In this document: in pieces, positions 1 through 4,512 of the stretch
Numbering within the stretch: position 1 is the first letter of the stretch
Layout: each line of letters opens with the position of its first letter
Assembly: GCA_000997475.1 (NCBI GenBank)
Contig: LCEC01000039.1
Span: forward strand, 1 to 5,435
Origin: Parcubacteria group bacterium GW2011_GWB1_42_6
GTDB taxonomy: Bacteria > Patescibacteriota > Minisyncoccia > Portnoybacterales > GWB1-42-6
Reading direction: 5' to 3'
DNA: 5,435 nucleotides
Notes under the pieces: generated by a model
Told to the model about the DNA's origin: nothing
The model's input: only the letters and a program-made list of their open reading frames with translations
The model's database searches: none
Program-made: the position numbers and the translations under genes

Positions 1-39
1 CAAAAAATAAATTCTTAAATTTTCCGATTCTCTTTTCAT
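1..39 (-). CDS. ftsI: Probable FtsI/PBP2-type penicillin-binding protein, N-terminal 13 codons only
   Basis: An ATG at 39 on the minus strand opens a frame that runs off the left edge; it reads MKRESENLRIYFL. A short basic stretch followed by the start of a hydrophobic segment (NLRIYFL) is how division transpeptidases of this type usually begin, just before their membrane anchor. The stronger argument is position: ftsI normally follows ftsL in the mraZ-rsmH-ftsL-ftsI order seen here. FtsI would cross-link septal peptidoglycan. No clear Shine-Dalgarno sequence precedes the ATG. The gap to ftsL is 137 nt and contains a 19-bp inverted repeat, which is long for this cluster. Only 13 residues are visible, so the call rests mainly on synteny. 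Confidence 0.5.
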   Translation of the reverse strand, partial: MKRESENLRIYFL

Positions 40-56
40 CGCTTCGGGGAATTTAC

Positions 57-175
57 CCCCGCGCCTAATCAGGATCGATTTTTATTCAAAGAATCCTTCA
101 GGGATAAAACAAGCCATTGGGAGCAAACTTGTTCATTATTAAAAATAAATTCAAACATCCTGATTAGGCGCGGGG
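57..175. repeat. Perfect 19-bp inverted repeat between ftsL and ftsI
   Basis: The left arm, CCCCGCGCCTAATCAGGAT (57-75), is the exact reverse complement of the right arm at 157-175; the arms are separated by 81 nt. The right arm begins one base beyond the ftsL stop codon (177-179). The enclosed AT-rich segment has no reading frame of note, but holds a smaller AACAAG...CTTGTT pair around 108-136. No T-tract follows either arm, so this is not a typical terminator. It could be a miniature inverted-repeat element, a processing or stability hairpin in the polycistronic mRNA, or a protein-binding pair. Confidence 0.75.
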
Positions 176-176
176 T

Positions 177-512
177 TTATCTGGAAACGGCAAAGAAACC
201 GCTTGACCCTTTCAAATATTGGACTTTTTCTATTGGTACAAGGTTAAAATCATTCGCCATGGCTTCAAGATTGCTTAAAGACTGAATCTGCGTCAAAGAA
301 ACGGAAATCCGCTGATTCGCCTCTTTTTGCTCCTCCAAAGATTTTTGAACCGATCGCAACTCAAAACTTTTGGCGATCAAAGCGTTTGTTTGGACAAGAT
401 AAAGAACGCTTATGAAAATCAACCCGGAAAAAACAATCAAACACATAACGCAATTTCCTTTTTGATTAACGGATCGCTCTTCTTGAAAATTCTTTGAGAC
501 GCGATAATTCAT
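177..512 (-). CDS. ftsL: FtsL/DivIC-like septum protein, 111 aa
   Basis: A small bitopic membrane protein placed directly after rsmH and before a probable ftsI, which is the standard position of ftsL. The first 20 residues are charged and probably cytoplasmic. A single transmembrane segment spans about residues 21-40 (CVMCLIVFSG onward). It is followed by a predicted coiled coil, about 45-80, rich in E, K, Q and L (LRSVQKSLEEQKEANQRIS), and by a short tail with NLEAMANDFNLVPIEKVQYL, which resembles the end of FtsL/DivIC domains. FtsL proteins act with FtsB/DivIC and FtsQ to activate the septal synthase FtsW-FtsI. The ATG at 512 lies 14 nt beyond the rsmH stop, so co-transcription is likely; there is no obvious ribosome-binding site. 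Sequence conservation in this family is low, so the assignment depends on topology, size and context. Confidence 0.75.
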   Translation of the reverse strand: MNYRVSKNFQEERSVNQKGNCVMCLIVFSGLIFISVLYLVQTNALIAKSFELRSVQKSLEEQKEANQRISVSLTQIQSLSNLEAMANDFNLVPIEKVQYLKGSSGFFAVSR

Positions 513-526
513 TTTTGAAAAGAGAT

Positions 527-1417
527 TTAATTTTTTAACGCGGCACGCAGTTTGGCGCTGCGGGATCTCGGGTTTAATTTGATTTCTTCTTCGCGGGGAA
601 TAACCGGCTTTTTCGCGAGAACGGTTAATTCTCCCAATTTTGATTTTTCCCTGAAAAAATTTTTAACTATTCTGTCTTCAAGCGAATGAAATGAAATCAC
701 GGCAATTCTTCCGCCGGGCTCGATAATTTGGACTGCCTGGAATAAAAACTCTTTCAAATTTTCAAGCTCCCGATTCACCGCGATCCGCAAAGCTTGAAAA
801 GTTTTTGTGGCAAAGTGAATTCGATTATGTTTTAGCGCCAGAGGAAAAGCCCGGCCGATTGTCTCCACCAATTCCCGCGTTGTGTTGATTCTGCTTATTT
901 TTCTTTTTTGAACGATTGATTGAGCGATTTTTCGGGCGAATCTTTCTTCTCCATATTCCTTGAGAATGTTTGAAATTTCCTCTTCCGGCCAATGGTTCAC
1001 TATCTCCCAAGCCGTCAAATCTCCTTGTTCGGAAAATCTCATATCGAGCGGCTCGTCTTTTAAAAAGGAAAATCCGCGGCCGCTTTGTTCCAGTTGATCG
1101 GAAGAAAGCCCGATATCGGCGATAATGCCGGATATTTCATCAAAATTATTTTCTTCAACTATTTTTTTTAAATGGGAGAAATTATCATTGGCAAAAATCG
1201 CTCTTTGGCCGAATCCTTCATTTTCCAATTTTTCTTTCGCCTCCGCCAAAGCCCGCCCGTCCAAATCAACGCACAAAATTTTTCCATCAGGACCGGTTTT
1301 TTTCAGTATCTCCAAAGTGTGCCCCGCCGCTCCGCAAGTCGCGTCGATAAAGTTCTCGTTTTCCTTGGGATTCAGAAAATTTATCGCTTCTTCTTTCAGA
1401 ACAGAAATATGTATCAT
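527..1417 (-). CDS. rsmH: 16S rRNA (cytosine(1402)-N4)-methyltransferase RsmH (MraW)
   Basis: RsmH methylates N4 of C1402 in 16S rRNA, in the decoding centre, using S-adenosylmethionine. From the ATG at 1417 the protein has 296 residues, usual for the family. Visible motifs are the N-terminal HISVLKEEAI (3-12); the SAM-binding loop FIDATCGAAGHT (23-34), where the family usually has GGGGHT/S; the acidic DLDGRAL (51-57); ADIGLSSDQLEQSGRGFSF (100-118) followed by PLDMRF; HFATKTFQALRIAVNRELENL (201-221); GGRIAVISFHSLEDRIVKNFF (235-255); and the basic C-terminal NPRSRSAKLRAA. An in-frame ATG at 1471 would add 18 residues (MAYGLATIS...), but these do not look like RsmH and that ATG lies inside an 11-bp hairpin, so 1417 is preferred. 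The Ala replacements in the glycine loop are conservative and the gene appears intact. It lies between mraZ and ftsL. Confidence 0.95.
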   Translation of the reverse strand: MIHISVLKEEAINFLNPKENENFIDATCGAAGHTLEILKKTGPDGKILCVDLDGRALAEAKEKLENEGFGQRAIFANDNFSHLKKIVEENNFDEISGIIADIGLSSDQLEQSGRGFSFLKDEPLDMRFSEQGDLTAWEIVNHWPEEEISNILKEYGEERFARKIAQSIVQKRKISRINTTRELVETIGRAFPLALKHNRIHFATKTFQALRIAVNRELENLKEFLFQAVQIIEPGGRIAVISFHSLEDRIVKNFFREKSKLGELTVLAKKPVIPREEEIKLNPRSRSAKLRAALKN

Positions 1418-1464
1418 ACCGGCAAAACTATTTTTTGAATTTTTACTGATAGTCGCCAGACCGT

Positions 1465-1492
1465 AAGCCATAAGTCTTGAAACTTATGGCTT
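1465..1492. repeat. 11-bp stem-loop upstream of rsmH
   Basis: AAGCCATAAGT (1465-1475) pairs perfectly with ACTTATGGCTT (1482-1492) around a 6-nt loop. On the minus-strand mRNA this hairpin lies just upstream of rsmH and contains the ATG at 1471 that would extend the gene. No T-tract follows, so it is unlikely to be a terminator. It could hide the upstream start or mark a processing site between mraZ and rsmH. Confidence 0.6.
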
Positions 1493-1519
1493 GACGGCCT
1501 CCGGCCTGGCGGCTAGGCA

Positions 1520-1600
1520 CCCTACGAAATTACGAATCTTTACAAATATTACTAATAAATCCAATTTGTAAGATTAGTACGGATTAGTAATTTAGTAGGG
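1520..1600. repeat. Inverted-repeat element in the mraZ-rsmH gap
   Basis: CCCTACGAAATTAC (1520-1533) and GTAATTTAGTAGGG (1587-1600) are inverted repeats with one mismatch. Between them is a second imperfect pair, TTTACAAAT (1539-1547) with ATTTGTAAG (1564-1572), so the whole 81 bp can fold into one long hairpin. The right end lies 2 nt from the mraZ stop codon (TAG, 1603-1605 on the minus strand). A larger element with nearly the same ends occurs at 2648-2841, also touching a stop codon, which suggests an interspersed repeat family. CTAG is present just outside both ends (1513-1516 and 1603-1606). Confidence 0.65.
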
Positions 1601-1602
1601 TT

Positions 1603-2034
1603 CTAGAATCCTATTTCGGACAATTTCGATGCCATATCGCCCACTTCTTTTTCGGTCTTTTGTTTGTAAGACTCCCATTTCGCTTCGTCCCAAATTTCCA
1701 AATGATTGAAAACTCCGGCGATCACCGCGTTTTTTTCAATACCCGCGTATTGTTTCAAATAATCGGGAACCAGAATTCTGCCCAAGGCGTCCGTTTCCAC
1801 TTCCACCGCTCCCGCCAAAATGACTCTGGCAAGTCCTCTGGCCTCGATTTGCCCGGTTGGCAGTTTGCTCAATTTATCCGCCAATTTTTCCCATTCCTTC
1901 AAAGGATAAAGAGCCAAACAATTATCAAGTCCGCGCGTTAAAACGGCGCCTTTGCCCAGCTCTTTGCGAAGTTTTGCCGGCACCGCCAGTCTTTTCTTAT
2001 CGTCTATGGTGTGTTTGTATTCGCCTATCAACAT
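1603..2034 (-). CDS. mraZ: Transcriptional regulator MraZ, 143 aa
   Basis: MraZ is a ring-forming DNA-binding protein with two SpoVT/AbrB-like swapped-hairpin repeats; in characterised bacteria it represses the division/cell-wall operon that it heads. Both repeats are visible with the family D-x3-R signature: GEYKHTIDDKKRLAVPAKLR (4-23) and VEVETDALGRILVPDYLKQY (77-96). The C-terminal third (about 111-143) is helical and charged, as usual. Length and first-gene position in the cluster fit. The start is the ATG at 2034, giving the typical MLIGEYKHTID N-terminus; there is no strong Shine-Dalgarno sequence ahead of it. The likely promoter with MraZ-type operator repeats is about 410 bp upstream, beyond a large hairpin region, which suggests autoregulation through an unusually long leader. 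Confidence 0.95.
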   Translation of the reverse strand: MLIGEYKHTIDDKKRLAVPAKLRKELGKGAVLTRGLDNCLALYPLKEWEKLADKLSKLPTGQIEARGLARVILAGAVEVETDALGRILVPDYLKQYAGIEKNAVIAGVFNHLEIWDEAKWESYKQKTEKEVGDMASKLSEIGF

Positions 2035-2113
2035 AATTATGATGCGAACCTACGAACTTAATGCTAACCTGCGGACATGCGAAAAAAGAATTTGAAACAC
2101 CTAAATCCATCAA

Positions 2114-2408
2114 GGAAGCGAGGGATTGTCTTTTGAAACGCTCGGTTTTGCCTGCCCGCCGCGAAGCCCTAAAGCTGATTACTTATATATTATAGATATT
2201 GCGAACTTTAGATCGAATATCTCTAAATATTATCTAATCATTATCGGCTTTGGCGAGGCGCGGCGAGCGGGCACGGTTTTTTCGCCAGCAGGCGAAAAAG
2301 AGCGAGCAAAATCCGCGCGAGTGAAATTTTCCACGCTCGCCTCGCTAAAGCTCCGGCGAAGCGGGCCGGGGAAAATTTCACGCTTTCAAAAGACAATCCC
2401 GAGCTTCC
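2114..2408. repeat. Nested inverted-repeat structure in the mraZ leader, ~295 bp
   Basis: The outer arms, 2114-2138 and 2384-2408, are inverted repeats matching at 23 of 25 positions (core GGGATTGTCTTTTGAAA). Inside lie three further palindromes: an imperfect hairpin at about 2153-2273 with ends TGCCCGC/GCGGGCA; a 9-bp stem TTTTTCGCC/GGCGAAAAA with loop AGCA (2278-2299); and a perfect 12-bp pair GTGAAATTTTCC (2321-2332) with GGAAAATTTCAC (2370-2381). A frame open on the plus strand (2126-2578) has no recognisable protein features, so I see no gene here. The structure lies between the operon promoter and mraZ and would be transcribed as leader RNA. It may be a nested insertion of repeat elements. 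Confidence 0.75.
2234..2263 (+). repeat. Interspersed repeat, copy 1 (inverse match to 2661-2690)
   Basis: These 30 bases, read as reverse complement, match 2661-2690 at 28 of 30 positions; the shared core is CGCCAAAGCCGATA, with GATTAG at the end. Both copies are one arm of a larger hairpin whose opposite arm contains AAAGCTGATTA (2170-2181 here). The loops differ, while the arm ends are conserved, as expected for a mobile or structurally selected hairpin repeat. Confidence 0.75.
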
Positions 2409-2411
2409 AAG

Positions 2412-2420
2412 TTATCCACA
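2412..2420 (+). promoter_or_regulatory. DnaA-box-like site TTATCCACA
   Basis: TTATCCACA (2412-2420) is a perfect match to the classical DnaA box. Two near matches lie close by: CTATCCACA (2444-2452) and TTATCCACC (2620-2628). All three face the same way. The second overlaps an MraZ-type repeat, because the reverse complement of TATCCAC contains GTGGA, so not all of this signal is independent. No dnaA, dnaN or obvious unwinding element is visible, so an origin is not claimed. Confidence 0.35.
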
Positions 2421-2446
2421 GAAACGAGCAGTTATTAACATTTCTA

Positions 2447-2482
2447 TCCACAATCTCCCACTTCCATTCCATTATATTCCAC
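2447..2482 (-). promoter_or_regulatory. Probable MraZ operator (four TGG repeats)
   Basis: On the minus strand there are four direct repeats, GTGGA, ATGGA, GTGGG and GTGGA, separated by 5, 6 and 5 nt, giving a 10-11-bp period. A further GTGGA lies at 2415-2419. MraZ of E. coli is known to bind short TGGG-type direct repeats with 5-nt spacers in its own promoter. Here the repeats overlap the -10 element and continue past the probable transcription start, the right position for repression. The assignment is inferred from repeat form, spacing and neighbouring mraZ. Confidence 0.7.
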
Positions 2483-2499
2483 TGCCATATACGCGTCAA
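2471..2499 (-). promoter_or_regulatory. Sigma70-type promoter of the mraZ operon
   Basis: On the minus strand TTGACG (2499-2494) and a perfect TATAAT (2476-2471) are separated by exactly 17 nt. Transcription would start near 2464 and read through about 430 nt of leader into mraZ. A terminator for the preceding genes lies immediately upstream (2544-2576), and MraZ-type repeats overlap the -10. A second promoter closer to mraZ cannot be excluded. Confidence 0.7.
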
Positions 2500-2543
2500 C
2501 CACTCTGCTTCCGCCAAAAATCGATTCCCCGAATATTTTTTTC

Positions 2544-2576
2544 AAAAAAACAAAAAAATGGCTTTAAAAAGCCATT
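2544..2576 (-). terminator. Rho-independent terminator after the RNHCP/RT genes
   Basis: A perfect 8-bp stem, AATGGCTT (2557-2564) with AAGCCATT (2569-2576), has a 4-nt loop. In the minus direction it is followed by seven T's, a G and seven more T's (2558-2544). It would end minus-strand transcription from the RNHCP gene about 270 nt downstream of that stop and just before the mraZ promoter. The plus-strand version has no T-tract. Confidence 0.8.
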
Positions 2577-2647
2577 AATTGGAAACGGAGTAAATTTCTA
2601 AAATTTTATAACAATTGAGTTATCCACCCATTATCCTCTTTTGGGAA

Positions 2648-2841
2648 CCCTACGGAATTACCGCGCTTCGCCAAAGCCGATAGTGATTAGTGTTGAATAT
2701 AGATAAATAACTTTGAGTTCACGTTATTTATATAGAATCTAATCAGCTTTGGCTTATCGGCGGGCGGGCAAATCTATACGGATATTACGGATTCAAATTG
2801 AATTTATCCGTATCATCCGTATTTATCTGTAATTCCGTAGG
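2648..2841. repeat. Composite inverted-repeat element behind the RNHCP gene
   Basis: CCTACGGAATTAC (2649-2661) and GTAATTCCGTAGG (2829-2841) form a perfect 13-bp inverted repeat enclosing about 167 bp. Inside are a second hairpin, GCCAAAGCCGATAGTGATTAG (from 2670) with CTAATCAGCTTTGGC (2739-2753) and ATAAATAAC/GTTATTTAT as inner arms, and a run of ACGGAT/ATCCGT repeats (2778-2820). The right end lies 3 nt from the RNHCP stop codon. The ends match those of the element at 1520-1600, and the inner hairpin matches part of the mraZ leader structure. No coding capacity is apparent. Confidence 0.7.
2661..2690 (-). repeat. Interspersed repeat, copy 2 (inverse match to 2234-2263)
   Basis: This 30-base arm matches the reverse complement of 2234-2263 at 28 of 30 positions. 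It lies just inside the left end of the composite element, so two repeat families overlap or one is inserted in the other. Confidence 0.75.
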
Positions 2842-2844
2842 ATG

Positions 2845-3135
2845 CTAGATTCTTAAAATTTCTTCAAAATCATCATCCTCCGCCGCCTTGTTCTTTTTTT
2901 CAAAGCCGCATTTGACGCATCGGTGGATTATCACATACTCCCCTTCTTTCATTTCAATTTCCGCCGGCTCCATCATCCCGCCGCATTCACTCAAGCGATC
3001 CCCCGGATTAACGTCAACGTGCTTGCTCCAAAGACACTTCGGGCAATGATTCGTATATCCCGTTCCTTTAACGTTAAATCCGCACTTCTCGCAAACAAAA
3101 TCTTCCTTTTTGCGCTGAAATTTTTTGGATTGCAT
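2845..3135 (-). CDS. RNHCP-domain zinc-ribbon protein, 96 aa
   Basis: The protein matches the RNHCP family (named for its RNHCP motif), small presumed zinc-binding proteins of unknown function. It has a basic N-terminus (1-12), then paired cysteines CEKC (15-18), the family core TNHCPKCLWSKHVDVNPGDR (28-47) with Thr in place of the usual first Arg, the conserved SECGGMMEP (49-57), a short beta-rich segment EGEYVIIHRC (64-73), a second pair CVKC (73-76), and an acidic tail (EDDDFEEIL). Two CxxC pairs plus C31/C34 would support two zinc sites. Its ATG (3135) is only 9 nt after the RT stop, so it may be read from the RT transcript, but it is not a known DGR component and is probably the host gene next to the insertion. 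It has no clear ribosome-binding site and is followed by an inverted-repeat element and a terminator. Confidence 0.85.
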   Translation of the reverse strand: MQSKKFQRKKEDFVCEKCGFNVKGTGYTNHCPKCLWSKHVDVNPGDRLSECGGMMEPAEIEMKEGEYVIIHRCVKCGFEKKNKAAEDDDFEEILRI

Positions 3136-3144
3136 AAACGTTTT

Positions 3145-4125
3145 TTAATATAAAGCGATTCCGGCGGCTTTTTGTACTTCGTATGCATTGCCGTGCAAAA
3201 ACAAACCCCGATACGAATTAACTGTTTGCGGCGTCGGGAAATGTTTTGTATTCCGAATTATTCTCTTTTTAGTGCTCGTTCTGATTTGCCGATGGTAAGG
3301 AAAATGAATCCAGCCCAAAAAATCCACACCGGAAGCATAAGTTTTTATACACACCTTATCTTCGTGCAATTTCAAACAAAGCTCTTGCTCGATAAAAGAT
3401 TCTATCTGAGAAAGCAAATTCTCCAAATAACCTCTGTCTTCAGAAAGAATAACAAAATCATCCGCGTAACGAATATAATATTTGACTCGCAATTCTTGTT
3501 TTACAAACATATCAAATTCGTGCATATAAATATTTACTAAAAGCTGCGAGGTGATATTGCCCAACGGCAAACCCGCTCCGGGATTGGTCGAATAAAAGCT
3601 GGAAACAACATCCCTTATTAACCAAAGAATATCAGAATCGCCAATATGTCTTTTCAATATTTTGATTAAAATCTCATGATCAATACTGGCAAAAAATTTT
3701 CTGACATCGCATTTTAATACAAAGCATGTACGGGTATGATTGCGCGAAACCCGGCCGGCAAAATTCCTGAAACGATCCAAAGCCTTGTGCGCACCTTTGT
3801 CTTTTCTGCAAGAATACGAATCATAAATAAACCGAGAATCAAAATATGGATACAATTCTTTGTAAATGATATGATGCAAAAGCCGATCGCGAACACAAGC
3901 CTTGTGAATATTGCGCAGCTTTGGATCAAAAATATTGAAAGCAAAATAAGATCCATGCCTATATGCTTTATTTTGCAGATCATAATAAAGCGACGATAAA
4001 TTTTCGGCTAGCCTGTTTTGAAATTCAGCAACATCCTTTCTGCGCCGTTTGCCCCGCAAAAATCGCCCCCACGCGTCCAAAATACTTTCAATAGTGACAA
4101 TATCGTTATATTTTTTAGAAAACAT
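3145..4125 (-). CDS. Diversity-generating retroelement reverse transcriptase (bRT), 326 aa
   Basis: The RT copies the template-repeat RNA into cDNA with errors at adenines; the cDNA then replaces a variable repeat in a target gene (mutagenic retrohoming). From the ATG at 4125 the domains are: N-terminal region with GKRRRKDVAEFQNRLAENL (25-43) and IHKACVRDRLLHHIIY (73-88), typical of this group; motif A CDVRKFFASIDH with catalytic D140; GLPLGNITSQ (185-194), where the GxxxSQ form, instead of QGxxxSP, separates DGR enzymes from group II intron RTs; the active-site YADD (220-223); FLGW (269-272); and the conserved C-terminal SYRGLFLHGNAY (304-315). No maturase or endonuclease domain follows. Length is normal and all catalytic aspartates are present. 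The frame stays open upstream to 4563, but that part is only the antisense of avd. A G-rich run (minus strand 4147-4138, ending GGGAG) about 12 nt before the ATG may serve as ribosome-binding site. Confidence 0.93.
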   Translation of the reverse strand: MFSKKYNDIVTIESILDAWGRFLRGKRRRKDVAEFQNRLAENLSSLYYDLQNKAYRHGSYFAFNIFDPKLRNIHKACVRDRLLHHIIYKELYPYFDSRFIYDSYSCRKDKGAHKALDRFRNFAGRVSRNHTRTCFVLKCDVRKFFASIDHEILIKILKRHIGDSDILWLIRDVVSSFYSTNPGAGLPLGNITSQLLVNIYMHEFDMFVKQELRVKYYIRYADDFVILSEDRGYLENLLSQIESFIEQELCLKLHEDKVCIKTYASGVDFLGWIHFPYHRQIRTSTKKRIIRNTKHFPTPQTVNSYRGLFLHGNAYEVQKAAGIALY

Positions 4126-4505
4126 ATGGCTTTTAATCTCCCCCCCCTCAAATCCCGATTGTTTTAGTAAAAACAAAAGAGGCATATAAAATATGGCACG
4201 AATATTTGATAAATCTGAATCGGGTTGACCGATACACAATCGGAGCAAAAATCGATGATTTGTTTTGCTCGTCTCTTGAGCTGATTTTCCGAGGATCTTT
4301 CGCGTATGACAAGTTTGAAAAATTATCGTTGGTTTCGCAGGCAATCGCCAAATGCGATTTATTGAGATTCTTTCTCCAAATCGGCTGGGAACAAAAGAAG
4401 ATAGACAACACGCAATACGGCAAATTGATTCTCCTGTTGGATGAAATAGGCCGAATGCTCGGTGGCTGGAAAAAAAGCATAGAAGAAAAAACTTCCGCCA
4501 AATAG
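4126..4505 (+). CDS. avd: DGR accessory protein Avd (four-helix bundle), start region frameshifted or non-ATG
   Basis: Avd is a small basic four-helix-bundle protein that forms a pentamer, binds the DGR RT and is needed for template-primed cDNA synthesis. The frame ending at 4505 gives helix 1 (IPIVLVKTKEAYKIWHEYL), RYTIGAKIDDLFCSSLELI, KLSLVSQAIAKCDLLRFFLQI, a short loop, then LLLDEIGRMLGGWKKSI. The last block is the Avd hallmark (IGRxLGxW). The frame is open from 4137 but has no ATG or GTG before the TTG at 4206, which would delete helix 1. An ATG at 4126 is out of frame by one base: eight C's at 4140-4147 separate it from the body. One more C would give MAFNLPPPQIPIVLVKTKEAY, a complete Avd. 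This is either a sequencing error, a phase-variable tract or a rare ATC/ATT start. The gene is opposite in strand to RT and template repeat, and its ATG abuts the RT ATG in CATATG. Confidence 0.85.
4140..4147 (+). repeat. Run of eight C's breaking the avd reading frame
   Basis: In the frame of the ATG at 4126 the run leads to a TAG at 4165-4167; with nine C's the ATG joins the conserved Avd frame. On the opposite strand the same run is a G8 tract just upstream of the RT start, where its length does not affect the RT frame. Homopolymer runs are prone to slippage in cells and to miscalling in sequencing. Confidence 0.7.
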
Positions 4506-4511
4506 CGGAAG
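4486..4511 (-). terminator. Stem-loop with T-tract after the DGR template repeat
   Basis: CTTCCGC (4492-4498) and GCGGAAG (4505-4511) form a 7-bp GC-rich stem with a 6-nt loop. Read on the minus strand it is followed at once by six T's (4491-4486), the form of a rho-independent terminator. It lies at the 3' side of the template repeat and overlaps the avd stop codon on the other strand. It could end a discrete template RNA, act as a partial attenuator before the RT, or be the hairpin that DGRs often carry next to their repeats. Confidence 0.6.
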
Positions 4512-4512
4512 A

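Noticed and set aside
1125..1466. Plus-strand open frames opposite rsmH
   Set aside because: Complement of strongly conserved RsmH motifs; no protein features of their own.
2278..2299. 9-bp hairpin with AGCA loop as terminator
   Set aside because: The T's are within the stem on one side and no free T-tract follows on either strand.
2126..2578. Plus-strand open frame of 150 codons
   Set aside because: It runs across several palindromes, the mraZ promoter and a terminator, and the translation shows no domain or plausible composition.
2405..2640. Replication origin
   Set aside because: Only a few DnaA-like boxes, partly explained by MraZ repeats, and no dnaA/dnaN neighbours or clear unwinding region.
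2779..2820. ACGGAT/ATCCGT repeats as a CRISPR array
   Set aside because: Units are short, irregular and of mixed direction, with no spacers of constant length and no cas genes.
3145..4125. RT as group II intron maturase or retron RT
   Set aside because: GxxxSQ motif, lack of maturase/endonuclease domains, absence of intron ends or msr/msd structure, and presence of Avd and a template repeat all point to a DGR.
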